From the NCBI RefSeq assembly GCF_029227915.1, contig NC_079887.1, forward strand, positions 7,750,001 through 7,814,000: a stretch of DNA of 64,000 bases, given 5' to 3'. The notes below the pieces were generated by a model. That model searched no databases, was not told the origin of the DNA, and was given only the letters and a program-made list of their open reading frames with translations. The number at the start of each line of letters is the position of its first letter. The first letter of the stretch is position 1. The position numbers and the translations under genes are program-made. This document shows positions 47,462 to 58,584 of this stretch, in pieces. This DNA comes from Hydractinia symbiolongicarpus (taxonomy: Eukaryota; Cnidaria; Hydrozoa; Anthoathecata; Hydractiniidae).

Positions 47462-48420
47462 TATGGAGTTTTATGTGGGACAATATTTGTCTTCGTGGTG
47501 TGGTTTTTGTCGCGTCGTATCTTTCTTTGTAGGGTGGTTTTACGTTTTGTGGAGTTGTATCTGTCTTCGTCGCGGCGTATTTCACTTTGCGGCGTATTTC
47601 ACTTCGTGGCGTATTTCACTTCGGGGCGTGTTATTTTGCGGCACATTTCATTTCGTGGCGCATTTCAATTCGCGGCGTATTTTACTTCGTATCGAAAATG
47701 GTTATGCTTTTTTAACGCCAAAATACTAAATTGTAGCACTTACAAGAAATCCAAGTCACATAAATAAAGTGTAGTAAAATAAAACAAAACCTTTAGTTTA
47801 GTGCTAAAAATTATATTCTATTTATAAGTTAGTTTTACATTTGTGGTTACGAAGACATATTATGTGTTGTGTAAGAGTTTTATGTAATAATTTATGTTTA
47901 TGTAGTTAGTTTACTTGATTTTTGATATTTTCATCAGAATCCATTTAAACTACAAAATAGATAATAGATTATACAGTGTAGCATGCTAAAATGTATAGCT
48001 AGCTAAATCTATAGCTAATAACGTATCGTTCATTGAAAGAAAATGACAAAAGTAATAGCTAGCTCTACCCAGTAGAAAGATCAAAGCCACTAGAAAGAAA
48101 GTGAAATATATTGTGTAAAAGCTTCACGAAATTAGTAATTCCGTGTAAAAAAAAGTATAACTATTTCGCCCAAAAGTGAAACCTCACGAAGTGACATACG
48201 ACACGACGAAACATTAGATCACTCCAACAAAAGTAATACGCCACAAAGAAAACCATTACCCTGCAAAGAAAACCACACAACGGAGAAAAATACGACACGA
48301 CAAAAACTATTACGAGTAAAAAAAAACCACGCTACGAAGAAAGATACAAAAAGCATTACGACGCGACGAAAACCATACACGAATATTGTCCCACATATAA
48401 CTCCATAATATAACTCCATA
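47462..48420. mobile_element. Foldback-type element A (nested in B)
   Basis: Ends TATGGAGTTTTATGTGGGAC and its reverse complement, with inverted arms of more than 100 bases rich in CGTCGTAT/ATACGACG and GTGGTTTT/AAAACCAC. AGCTCA is duplicated at both edges (47456-47461, 48421-48426) and lies exactly within the left terminus of element B. The right end shows an extra TAACTCCATAA repeat. No coding capacity. Confidence 0.72.
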
Positions 48421-49105
48421 AGCTCATTGGTGCCATACTTTGTTTTAAAAGTGGAGCAAACTATTTTTTGTTTGCTCCTATTTTTAGAACCACGAGCAAA
48501 CAGAAAAAATGAGTTTTCTTGTGTTTTTATAACACAAGAAAACAATGCGTAATGAGTCTGCTCTATTTTAAAAAGTAGAGATACAATGCGCAACGTTTTT
48601 GCTCGTGTTTTCAAAAGTGGAGAAAAAAATATACAAAAAGTTTTTCTTTCGTTTTTTTTTGTTAAAATACACGGATTCGTTGTTGTTGTTTATAAGATGG
48701 CGGACGACAAATTGACGCGGGCATCAGGCGCGCTATCGCTCCAGGAAATGAAAGTAACAAAAATGTATATAACAGATAGATAAGATTAACCAATTTATGT
48801 GAAAGAATGTTTGGTGCAGCCAAGCTTCTTTTATTTCTATTTAGATCGTAAAATTTCTTAAATATTTGGGGTTCGGTACAGATGTTCTAACCAAAGTGCC
48901 TGCATCAAAGATTAATATTTTCCCGCCATTTAGAGAAGTGTGGATCGATATCCAGATAATTTTTCCAGAGTTTTTCACTTAGTCTCAATGAGTTAATTTT
49001 ATCTATTTGATATCCACAAAGAGATTAACTAGGCTATGTGCGCTGTATAAATGCATAAGCATATATAAGATACACCTGTAGTGTTTTTCATATATGTATA
49101 TTTAT

Positions 49106-49174
49106 GCCCTGTTGGTCTAATGGCTATGACACTCATGCAAATGAGAGATCCAGGCTCAAATCCTGGACAGGGCT
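49106..49174 (+). repeat. tRNA-like sequence, probably not functional
   Basis: Perfect 7-bp acceptor stem (GCCCTGT/ACAGGGC), a 5-bp T stem (CCAGG/CCTGG) with B box GGCTCAAATCC and a D-arm-like GGTCTAATGGCTATGAC. The anticodon arm is wrong: CTCA and TGAG enclose only six bases (TGCAAA), and total length is 69. A GCA (Cys) anticodon would need one more loop base. Likely tRNA pseudogene or SINE head, inside foldback element B. Confidence 0.5.
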
Positions 49175-49399
49175 AGTAAAATGTAATTATTTTGCATCTA
49201 CAATAACCACTTTCATTTCTATGTCACAAAAATGCCATGTTTAGAAAAGGAAGTTCGTCTTGCTGTACTTCAAGCAATCTTTTTAAAATTAGGGCCACTA
49301 AGTATTTTCTCCTGTGAACCCAGGCGACCCTGTTCCACGCACCGCTACCATTTCTTTATTGATTGCTCTGATTAGGCGAGCGTACCGGTTAATTTAAAA

Positions 49400-49535
49400 A
49401 TACGAGCAAAAATGAAAATCGATTTTGCTCCACTTTTCAAAACACGAGCAAAAATGAAAATTGATTTTGCTCCACCTTTCAAAACGCGAGCAACAATGAA
49501 AATTGATTTTGCTCCATTTTTTAAAACACGAGCAA
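49400..49535. repeat. Three tandem 42-bp units
   Basis: Each unit reads CGAGCAAAAATGAAAATTGA then TTTTGCTCCACTTTTCAAAA with one or two changes; the TTTTGCTC and GAGCAAAA parts can pair. Subterminal repeat of foldback element B. Confidence 0.85.
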
Positions 49536-49566
49536 AATATGGCACCAGTGAGCTTCTGTAATAAGC

Positions 49567-50290
49567 CCATGGAAAAATCCACTTTGGCAAAAGAACAATG
49601 GAAAAATAGGTTGTTTTAAATGTTGTGCGACGTCAGCAGTGCATATACCAAAAAAATTTGGCGGAAATTTCATGATTCCACGCCTGTATAGAGTATAGGG
49701 AAAAGCGATGATCAAAATAATGTATAGGATCATATGTTTTCGACTAGCACCTGAGATATAAGGGTTTAAATTTTGCTGACGACAGCAAAGACCTGCGAAA
49801 AGACGAAAATTATTTTTTTAGAAATTTATATACTCGTTGCCTTTAACATATAGATCTTAAAACGCTGGTTTCGGAACAGACGTGTTAATGACGTCATCAA
49901 AAACCCTCAAAATCGCCATATCTCCGTAATTGTTTATCAAAAGTACATAATCCTATACATTTCGTTTCGTTTTAAGATCTATTTTTTTTACAGTACAACA
50001 TATTCTTCTTGGGGGTTTCAAAATAATGATAATATATAAAAATAGATGCTTTCCAATTTCGGAAAATAGTCACATTGTTCAAGATTTAATGTTATTTTCT
50101 GTGATATACTTCTTGATCCTCTCAAGCATAATAGTTGACATCTCAAGACACTGAAGTTTATTCTACAACGGATCCAATTTTTAAGTTAGCAATGGGATCA
50201 TCTCGTTTCTTCGATATAACTTCGGGCAATCTATATTATAGAATTTGGACCACTCACGGGACATACTACCTTGATCAATTTGGTTTACTC
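49567..50290 (-). mobile_element. Helitron-like remnant, minus strand
   Basis: Read on the minus strand, TTTTGCCAAAGTGGATTTTT then CCATGGGCTTAT repeats the terminus near 40600. Its last bases (CGACTAG) lie at 47437-47443, separated by insertion of foldback element B. The interior up to about 50050 is AT-rich with GACGTCAGC-type motifs also present near 40560; the other end was not located. Confidence 0.42.
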
Positions 50291-50299
50291 ATTTATTGT

Positions 50300-50735
50300 A
50301 ACACCTCTTTTTAAGCTGTTCATTTGAACGATGTGCTGCAGAAAGAGGCTGGGTCAAGTAGACTTTAGCTGTTGGGTTGAAAACCTTAACGTCAAAGTAC
50401 GCTACTTGTCCCTTGACTCAGAAACCTCTTGCAGCAACTTCAACACGTGCATTACTTGTTTGAATTGTTGGCGGTGGTATGATTTCGCCAGTTCTTGCAA
50501 TACTGGTTCCGTTTCAACATCCTTGCAGCATTCAGTTAACAATTCTGCAGTAAAGTCTCTTACTTCATTATGTCAAATTGAAGTGAATCCACCTTTAGGG
50601 TATAACAAAACGTGTTCAATCTTGAAAGGAGCACCACAAACGCATGTTGTTTGTAAACATATAGGGCTGTACGATTGATTGCAGTTGTTTGGTGGAGGGT
50701 AAAAACGGACGTGTTTGTTGATTGTTGATAAGTTA
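50300..50735 (-). pseudogene. C-terminal part of an RT element, split off by a LINE insertion
   Basis: Minus-strand reading gives FYPPPNNC...CVCGAPFKIEHVLL, a stop where RHNEVRD-type sequence would have Arg, then HNEVRDFTAELLTECCKDVE, and in another frame VKGQVAYFDVKVFNP followed by LSAAHRSNEQLKKR. This CxCG..F..(D/E)H...H(N/D)..RD arrangement is the C-terminus of a reverse-transcriptase protein family abundant in cnidarian and sponge genomes. It fits as the continuation of the fragment at 54201-55130. Confidence 0.55.
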
Positions 50736-50952
50736 TTGATAAAGTTATGATAAACCAAGATTTTACTCATATTTGTTACAGATTTTAACACAGATTTATT
50801 TTGTTATTGATACATGATAACCAAGAAGACATTTTGTGAATTGACTAATAATTTGGAAGGAATTTACAAAATAAGTCGTTGCTCTGAAAATTGATTGCGG
50901 GAGAATTTTCTACACCAGCTTCTTACATTCCATCTAATAAAAACCAGGTGAT

Positions 50953-53418
50953 ATGAGAAAAATTCTATTTTACACATTAATTTTAACAACATTCGTAATT
51001 AGTTCCAGTGATCAACAAGTACATTATGAAACTTCATTACCGTCGTTACCAAAGAATACCCAAGCGAGACATCTTAAAAGAGGGAAATCACGGGTATTGT
51101 ATTATTTACAACATGTTACGAAGCCAACCAGAAGAGGGACTACGCTAATTGACCATTTTATAACAAACGCTCAATGTAAAGTAAAACTTTGTGATGTTAC
51201 TCCAACACCAGAAATAAGTGATCATGATGCTATATATGCCTGTATCAACACAAGAGTTACAAGATTTCAGCCTCGTTTTAAATATATACGTGATTACAAG
51301 AATTACATTTTAAATGATTATGTCACTGACTTTTCGCAATTACCATTGAGTGTTGTTTATTCTTCAAAATCTGCAGATGATAAACTAGATATTCTTAATG
51401 AATTAATATCTTCATGTATAGAACGACATGCACCATTGAAACGAATCAAAGTTACCAGACCTCCAGCACCATGGCTAAAAGATCTCCGCATTAATGATAT
51501 GCAAAGCAAATGTAGAGAATTGCGTCACAAAGCTCACCTGACACAATCTGATAGTGACTGGGATAATTTCAGAGATATTCGAAATAACCTGAAACGTACG
51601 ATCAAGCACACTAGGAAAACGTTTTTCAAGAAAGCTCTAAGCTCAAAAAGACCTGCAGATGTGTGGAAGTTTATTCACCGTATTCTGAATCCGAAGAAAG
51701 ATAAAATTTGCCTGGATCCAACCACGCTGAATGATCACTATATATCAACCGCGAATAGAATTTTAAACGCTGTTCCAACTACACAAGATGACTTATTGAA
51801 TCATATTAACAATTTCCAACTACGCAATGACCGTCCAGAGTTGTATTTTAGACATGTGACCTATGCGGAAGTTGAAACAGAACTGAAATCGCTTCGCATG
51901 GATTGTTCCGCTGGATTCGATAATATACCAGTTGCTCTTATAAAACCTGTATTAGAATATCTCATTTCACCTTTAACACATGTTATTAATTCTGGTATTG
52001 ATGAGCAAAAATTTCATACGCAATGGAAAATCGGAAAGGTTTCTCCAATTCCAAAATGTGACAATGCTACTTCTCCAGATCAGTATCGACCTGTTTCAGT
52101 TTTGCCGACCTTGTCTAAAGTGTACGAAAGGTGTATCGCAAACCAAATATGTGAATACATCTCTTCTGAGAATGTACTCAAAGACACCATGTCCGGATTT
52201 AGAAAGCATCACTCGACTACCACCTTACTGCTGAAAATACGCGATGATATTATAAAAGCCATGGAAAAGGGTGAAGTGACACTAGCAATGTTTTTAGATT
52301 ATTCCAAGGCATTTGATACAGTTGATTTCAAAACTATCATAACTAAGCTGTATCATCTTGGCTTTTCTAAACCAGCTGTTCTATGGATGTTTTCCTACCT
52401 CAACAATCGATTGCAGTACGTTCAAATCGATGACTGTTCATCATCGATGGAGACCGTTCAATTTGGTGTGCCACAGGGTTCAGTTCTAGGGCCGATTCTT
52501 TTCAACTTGTACGTAACTGACCTACAAGATGCAGTTCATGGGACAGTTTGTCAATTCGCTGACGACACATCTTGCTATGATCACTGTAAACAAAACGAAT
52601 TACCGAATGCCATTGAACCACTCACACAACGTTTGGACAACTTGTGTGACTGGTCTTCCAACAACAACCTTGCTTTCAACCAAGGCAAGACTAAAATCAT
52701 GCTGTTTTCGGGAAGCAGAATGTCACAAACACATAAGTTAGATGATGACACACATGTAACCTTCAATATTAAACATTGTGATAAACTTATTGAAAGAGTT
52801 GCAAGTTATAAGTTACTTGGTGTGCATTTTGATGAACATTTAGCCTGGGACACTCATTTAAACCAGCTTTTGAAATCTACTTACTGTAAGCTTTCTGTAT
52901 TGCGCAAATTGAAACATTCAGCTCCTCAGTACTTACGTAAACAGTTAGCAGAGACACTGTTACTCTCTAGACTTGACTACTGCAATGTGGTGCTTTCCAA
53001 CGCACCAGATTACAAACTTAACCGTATCAACAAAGTTTTAGGATGTGCAGCAGCCTTTGTTACAGCGCACTACTGTACCACAGCAGATATTTTGAATTTG
53101 AAATGGTTGCCCTCCAAAGAGAGAATTAACTTGAACATGTTAAAACTCGCTCACAAATCTTTGCACGAAACAGAATTTCCCACATATTTGAAAGGGCTGG
53201 AAATGAAGAAAACAGAAAGAACGACAAGAAGTTCTGAAAGATGTGTGTCCGAATTCAAAGTTAACGCATCGGATAAAACTTTTATTGGAAGAAGTAGTCG
53301 ACAACTGAACGATCTTCCCACCAGTCTACGAAAAGAAGTGGTTTATAAAAAATTTGTTTACGGAGCTAAATGTTATTTATCAGATAGAGCGCTTGCAAAA
53401 TATATAAATAAACATTAG
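50953..53418 (+). CDS. CR1/L2-like LINE ORF2 (5'-truncated) with a foreign N-terminus
   Basis: Open frame of 821 codons. Residues about 58-95 are the end of an apurinic endonuclease domain (QHVTKPTRRGTTLIDHF, then ISDHDAIYA). The reverse transcriptase follows: SAGFDNIP near 318, PISK..SPDQYRPVSVLPTLSK, LDYSKAFDTVDF near 447-458, FGVPQGSVLGPILF, and the catalytic FADD near 535-538. The C-terminal part (LLSRLDYCN, SRQLNDLPTSLR) is present, so the domain is complete and undamaged. The first 47 residues (MRKILFYTLILTTFVISSS...) look like a signal peptide and are not LINE sequence. The stop is followed by a 3' UTR and an ATT-repeat tail at 53998-54018. It may still encode an active polymerase but lacks most of its endonuclease. 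Confidence 0.85.
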   Translation: MRKILFYTLILTTFVISSSDQQVHYETSLPSLPKNTQARHLKRGKSRVLYYLQHVTKPTRRGTTLIDHFITNAQCKVKLCDVTPTPEISDHDAIYACINTRVTRFQPRFKYIRDYKNYILNDYVTDFSQLPLSVVYSSKSADDKLDILNELISSCIERHAPLKRIKVTRPPAPWLKDLRINDMQSKCRELRHKAHLTQSDSDWDNFRDIRNNLKRTIKHTRKTFFKKALSSKRPADVWKFIHRILNPKKDKICLDPTTLNDHYISTANRILNAVPTTQDDLLNHINNFQLRNDRPELYFRHVTYAEVETELKSLRMDCSAGFDNIPVALIKPVLEYLISPLTHVINSGIDEQKFHTQWKIGKVSPIPKCDNATSPDQYRPVSVLPTLSKVYERCIANQICEYISSENVLKDTMSGFRKHHSTTTLLLKIRDDIIKAMEKGEVTLAMFLDYSKAFDTVDFKTIITKLYHLGFSKPAVLWMFSYLNNRLQYVQIDDCSSSMETVQFGVPQGSVLGPILFNLYVTDLQDAVHGTVCQFADDTSCYDHCKQNELPNAIEPLTQRLDNLCDWSSNNNLAFNQGKTKIMLFSGSRMSQTHKLDDDTHVTFNIKHCDKLIERVASYKLLGVHFDEHLAWDTHLNQLLKSTYCKLSVLRKLKHSAPQYLRKQLAETLLLSRLDYCNVVLSNAPDYKLNRINKVLGCAAAFVTAHYCTTADILNLKWLPSKERINLNMLKLAHKSLHETEFPTYLKGLEMKKTERTTRSSERCVSEFKVNASDKTFIGRSSRQLNDLPTSLRKEVVYKKFVYGAKCYLSDRALAKYINKH

Positions 53419-54018
53419 TTTTTTTTTGTTTTTTTTTATAGAAAATATTGCATTCAATATATACACACACTGTTCACTTTTATTTACGACTTTACGATTG
53501 CATGTTTATTTGTTGATTTTGTCCTGTTCTTATATATTCCAACAACAGCCTCGATTCTACCCAGTATGTCCTCAGTATGCGCATAGCTCCAGCCAATCAA
53601 GTTACTATTTCCCCCAGGCTGTTTTTTGTTCTCTCCGCTTGTTCTACTCGTTCTATTCCAAGTCCATTTTAGTCTCTGACTTTATTTGATTACCTATACT
53701 AATACTATAGTATTTCTTTAATATATAATCTGTTTATTTGTTGATTTTGCCTTGTCCCTACGTTTTCTCACTAATCGATTTCACGCTATCGCATCCCACC
53801 ATGCCTCTAGCCATTTCTCCACTAGTCCTATCTACTCTATTCTCATGTCCATTTCGAGTCAAATTTTAGTTGATTAATGTTTATACTGAAATATATATTA
53901 CGCTTTTTAAAATTTTCTTTAATTTTTATTATAAATAGCTGTTTTTAATTAGGGACGAAGAGCCATTGTAATATATGGATATGCCCGAAATATACAATTA
54001 TTATTATTATTATTATTA
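51095..54018 (+). mobile_element. CR1/L2-like LINE insertion, 5'-truncated
   Basis: Extends from the point where the endonuclease similarity begins (about 51095) to the (ATT)n tail at 53998-54018, which is the typical 3' end of CR1/L2 elements. It splits a minus-strand RT element (fragments 54201-55130 and 50300-50735). The 5' boundary is approximate. Confidence 0.7.
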
Positions 54019-54200
54019 AACGTTTTTATGAAATTTTGTACTTTATGTACAGACTGTCCCAAAAAGATTGTTTGTCAAGAAGAAATCCATACTTTTTGAT
54101 TGGTAAGCTGGTCAGCCAGTTGGACGCTCCGATTTCTAGACTTGCTTCAATGATTCTAGTTGTGCTATTCCCGTTTTTATTTCGTCAAGTGTTTCGCTAT

Positions 54201-55130
54201 TCACGTTATACTTTTCAGCTCGAATTGCACCATGTGCTTTCGTTGTTCGATTTCTACTTTGTTATCATAAATATACTCCTGAATTTTTACTTTCGGTACC
54301 ATTTCTTGTGTAACTGATCTCGAGTTTACGTATTCAATATCACATCTTTCACATGGGTTATAGACAGTTAAACCACCATATTTGACAGAGAGTGAAAAAA
54401 GCTTCCTTTCTTGATCATAACATACGTAAACGTTAAGAACTGTTTTCAGGAAACTATCTCTGATGGTATTTTCCAAAGGTTCTAAGTTAGTTGAAATATC
54501 TGAAACCGTTCGCATTAAATAGGTAAACTTGTGTTGGTAACCATAAACAAATGCCGTGTATGCAACATGAGAGTAAGATTTAGCTATCTGTGATAAGAGT
54601 TCAATTTCTTTTACCCATTTGCCCAATTTTGAAACTTATTGTACGTTTATATTCTTGACTTCTGATAATAGCTCCTAGGTGACGATTTCCTCCTACAGTA
54701 ATTTGAACTCCGCTATTAGCAAATATTTCCATAGCGTCATATAGGTACTGTCCTTTTACAATCAGCCAACTTTTAATAGCTTTTGCGTAGTAACCAATAT
54801 TTGGACCATGTTTTGCAATGTCGTCTCACCACGATTGAAGCGCTTTTAATTTCCTGATTCCTGTAAAATCATTGGCAAACGTCACACGTTTAGCAGTATC
54901 ACCTTTAGCAGAGATATTGAGATCAAGTAAAGGGAGAATGCTAATAGCATACATACCCATAGCAGCAGGGTCGCCTTGTGTTGTTCCTTCGTTTGATCTA
55001 ATCTCTTTTCATCCTGAAATAAACAATCTGGTAGGTGTTTAATAGCAATTATGTACGTATGTGCAAATTCTGAACATAATATTGACATTTTGTGAAGAGT
55101 TACAGCTCTGTTTATTGAATAAAACGCGTT
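54201..55130 (-). pseudogene. RT element of a second family, minus strand
   Basis: Minus-strand reading in three frames gives ILCSEFAHTYIIAIKHLPDC, then E-GTT-QGDPAAMGMYAISIL, FANDFTG where FADD is expected, IAKHGPNIGYYAKAIKSWLI, VGGNRHLGAII and KWVKEIELLSQIAKS...AYTAFVYGYQHKFTYLMRT...YGGLTVYNP. The order is that of a known RT protein family in cnidarian and sponge repeats. Frameshifts plus FAND in place of the catalytic FADD show that it is dead. Interrupted downstream by the LINE. Confidence 0.68.
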
Positions 55131-55274
55131 TGATTTTGATCAGCGTTTCAAACTTCACGCAATATAGGTAACGGCTAAATCAATTGAAAAAAACTTTGCA
55201 CATCGGCGGGTTAAAATTAAAATTGAAATGGCAGGTTTTTGTTATTTCTCTTTTTCCACAGGGCTTATTGACTA

Positions 55275-56100
55275 GTCTATATAATAATACGAAAAGTAAG
55301 TGTGTTTGTGAGGGGCAAAGTGGATGTATTCATTTTAATTTGGAGTTAGCAGAAAACGTTATGTCTCATTGGTTAACTTTTCTGACGTTACGTGCACGAT
55401 GTCCACTTAAACTGACGTTAATAACATTTTTAAATAACGTAGCCATTGCATTTCCCTGTTATGTTTAAGGCATTATATCTTGGAAACGGCTAGAAATAAC
55501 CAATGTCATCCCTCGCGTGAGCAACTAGGGGCCATCGGGGACCAAATTGGGTAAGTTCCCCAAAGCTGGGATCCTCAGAAAATTGGATCTTGATGGGTCA
55601 TTAATTATTAATTAACTTAAAGTGTTGTAATTAAAGTGTCCTGAAAGCCAATCTATCACGCTACTCCGTAATTACGCTAGCATGGCAGCTATGAATCCAT
55701 GAAGCTCTGAAACCATTTCTTACGAATATAACAAAATTATAAGCATCTGTCGTGACCAATAATAATATTTTTTTCGTGATTCTCTTCGCTCCTTCACAGC
55801 ATACATCTAGCTTCGAAAAATAAATTTCGTGGTGACGAGATTAGATTTAATAAATATACATACCGGAAACACGAACGTGCAAAATGGCCGTTTCATCGTT
55901 GTCTTTACTTTCTTTATTTTTATTCATAAATCAATTGTAAAGACACTGTGATAACTATAAAATAAAAGTATTAAAAATGACTCAGCGTTTCAGTTAGGTT
56001 CACATGGACAATAAATATATTCGCCTATGGTATTGACTGCTTCTGTCTCTGTCTGTCTATGACAGGCAAAGTTGATGTGCTGATTTTCCTTTAATGTTTT
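55275..56100 (+). mobile_element. Helitron-like 5' end next to a 3' end
   Basis: TTTTTCCACAGGGCTTATTG-ACTAG ends at 55274 and is followed at once by TCTATATAATAATACG, the start-like block also seen in the 40.6-41.7 kb array. Another TCTGTCTCTGTCTGTC run at about 56042 followed by GGCAAAGTTGATGTG may mark a further copy. The right end is not located. Confidence 0.4.
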
Positions 56101-57285
56101 CGAAAACACCGTCAGACGAACACTATCCTACACATTTTCGTGATTAGCGTGTCCAGCTGTACACAATACAGATAACGGATAAGCAAATGCTTTTTTAAAA
56201 AAAAATATTGTTAGTCTGTGCTGACATAAGCAAAAATTCTAAACCTACAATCACATACATTATTTTGATGAGAGTTTAAACCTCCATTCAATAGAAGTAA
56301 TTGCTAATCAAACTTTTTTAAAGAACGTTCACCTTGTTCTTAATGTAATTTCCACGCTTTCCAATGAAAGATAAAGCCAGGAGATAAGTATTTGTTAAGA
56401 AAGAGCCTTAAAACGAATCTTTCTTACAGGAGAGGCAAACAAAAAATTATTTTGTGGCAACCAGAAAATAAATTTTATTCAAGAGAAAGATATTTACTGA
56501 CTTCTAAATCCTAAAATCTACTAAGATAACTACTATAATAGCAAATAAATAACCATATTTCACAACTAACTATCCATAAATCTTCCTGGCAACGTTTTTA
56601 CAGAATTTTCATGGCTGTATGGGGTGAAAATAAGTAGGTTTTGGAAGTACTTACCAGTAAACATCAAAAATAAGATCTTTAACTCGAGACAACCAAGAAT
56701 ATTTTACGTACTATAATAACAAGAGCATTTTATAACCTTCGTTTAAACTTCAGTCGTAAGACTGGACTGCCCAATCTATGGATGTCCAATCCTAGAACAA
56801 TTGTGGAGGACAAAGAGAACAATGGAAATTATAGACTGTATCTTTTAAAGGAACTTCAAATTGAAACTTTTCTTGGCAAATCAAAAAACCAAAAAATTAT
56901 ACCATATATATACATGTGTATAAAAAAATTGAAATATTCAACCTAATCTGAACTTCCAATCCAATGAAGTTATAAGCTAGCTAACTAATAATATGGTTGA
57001 ATAAGATTTATCTAATTCTTCATATACAAACATTTTATTTTTAAATTTGGCTACCACAAGCTATATATGAATGCTAAATGTATAATACGTGCTAGCTACA
57101 ATTTTTACTGTGTCCAAAAACTGGCTTGGTCAATTCAACATTACCGGCAAATTCGTTCTCTGTGTACACACCCCAAAATGATGTTTTAGTGTGTGTGAGA
57201 ATGTTCGTTGGGTTTTGCAAACAAGAGAGCACGTATGACACATCCCTTCTTTAAAATCTAAAAGGCATCTGAAGATGGGCCTAAC
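56100..57285. other. Gene-free stretch
   Basis: AT-rich with no coding pattern until the LINE fragment begins near 57286. No clear repeat ends seen. Confidence 0.4.
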
Positions 57286-58584
57286 AAGTCAGGTGATATT
57301 AACAAACCAGACAGTTACCGGCCGATTTCTGTTTTACCAGCCCTCTCAAAAGTACTCGAAAAGGCAGTCCATACTCAGCTAAGCGGATATCTCGAATCCA
57401 ACCAACTCTTATCGGAATTTCAAATTAGATATCGATCAAATAGGTCTACTTCGACTGCGGCTACATTGTTTGTTGATAACATCAGAAAGGAATTTGATAA
57501 TGGAAAGTTAACGGGAGCTGTATTTATTGACTTAACTAAAGCGTTCGACACTATAAGTCATGCTGTTTTATTGCAAAAACTTCCAAGTTACGGTGTCAGA
57601 GACAATGAACTGTTATGGTTCACTGATTATCTCTTTCAGAGACATCAGTCTGTGTCAATAAAGACCAGCTTATCATCTTTAATGCCGCTGTTCAATGGTG
57701 TTCCACAAGGTTCAATTTTTAAGGCATTGTTATTCGTAATATTTTTCAACGATCTGCCTGACATATTAGAAAATTGTAGAGTGATGAAATACGAAGATGA
57801 CACTGTTGTCTACTTTTCACACTCGAATAAATCGGTGGTCATGTCAACCCTTACAAAAGAACTTTCAAATATATCTTCATAATTAGATTTAAATGAACTT
57901 ATGATCAATCTAAAAAAGGGTAAAACTGAAGTCATGCTTATTGGAACAGCTAAACGTTTATCGCTAAATACTAACGACTGCACTGCTAATTATAGAGACA
58001 CTCAAATCAACCATGTTGTCTCTTACAAATATCTGGGAATTTTGATTGACAGTACACTAAACTTCAGCCAGCAGTTTGATAGATCATACAAAAAAGCCAG
58101 TTCGAGAATTAGACTGCTTGAAAGAATTAGACCTAACATCACTAAAAAAGTAGCTGAAATGATCAATCGGTTGATGATTCTACCTGTTTTTAATTACTGT
58201 TCGATAGTTCATTCTGATCTCACCAATGTTCAAATTGACAAACTGCAATCCCTTGCAAATCGAGCTAGACGCATTGTCAGTGATCACGAAGTTAAAATTC
58301 CGTATATTTACAGCGAGTTGTTGAAACAGTCGTGCATGTTTGTGAGGAAGTGTTTGGATGGAAATGTTTGTGCTAGCTTCGAAAACTACTTTGAAAAGGT
58401 GAATCACCAAGTAAACACAAGAAGCTCGAATACCTCAATAAAACTTCCTAAAGTAAAACTTTCAACATCAAAGAAGTCATTTTATTATTTTGGAGCAAAA
58501 TTATATAATGAGCTCCCTTCGCATATAAAACCTGAAGAAAATATTCAAGGATTTAAGATTTTGTTAAATGATCACGATTTTTAA
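57286..58584 (+). pseudogene. LINE reverse transcriptase fragment with YEDD and an internal stop
   Basis: Starts inside the RT domain (KSGDINKPDSYRPISVLPAL), continues through IDLTKAFDTISH and GVPQGSI, the catalytic box KYEDDTVVYF (YADD in active relatives; both Asp kept), a TAA at 57880-57882 where a Trp is usual, then in the same frame LNELMINLKKGKTEVMLIG and a normal C-terminus with FYYFGAKLYNELPSHIK to a stop at 58582-58584. Differs clearly from the LINE at 51-53 kb, so a separate family. The 5' part (endonuclease) is missing. Confidence 0.82.

Larger units (their letters stand above)
47450..49560. mobile_element. Foldback-type element B (outer)
   Basis: Left end TACGGAAGCTCA, right end the reverse complement of TACAGAAGCTCA; after removing element A the left terminus reads on as TTGGTGCCATACTTTGTTTT, matching the right terminus. 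A 6-base duplication ATAAGC flanks it (47444-47449, 49561-49566). The subterminal regions hold repeats of a CGAGCAAAA..TTTTGCTCC palindromic unit (three 42-bp copies at 49400-49535). About 1150 bases without element A. No coding region. Inserted in the 3' terminus of a minus-strand Helitron-like element. Confidence 0.72.

Noticed and set aside
47463-47767. Two overlapping 88-90-codon frames with FHFVAYF-type repeats
   Set aside because: They follow the CGTATTTCACTT-like repeats of a foldback arm.
50331-50678. 115-codon plus-strand frame rich in Cys
   Set aside because: Antisense shadow of the minus-strand RT C-terminal fragment, whose motifs are recognisable.
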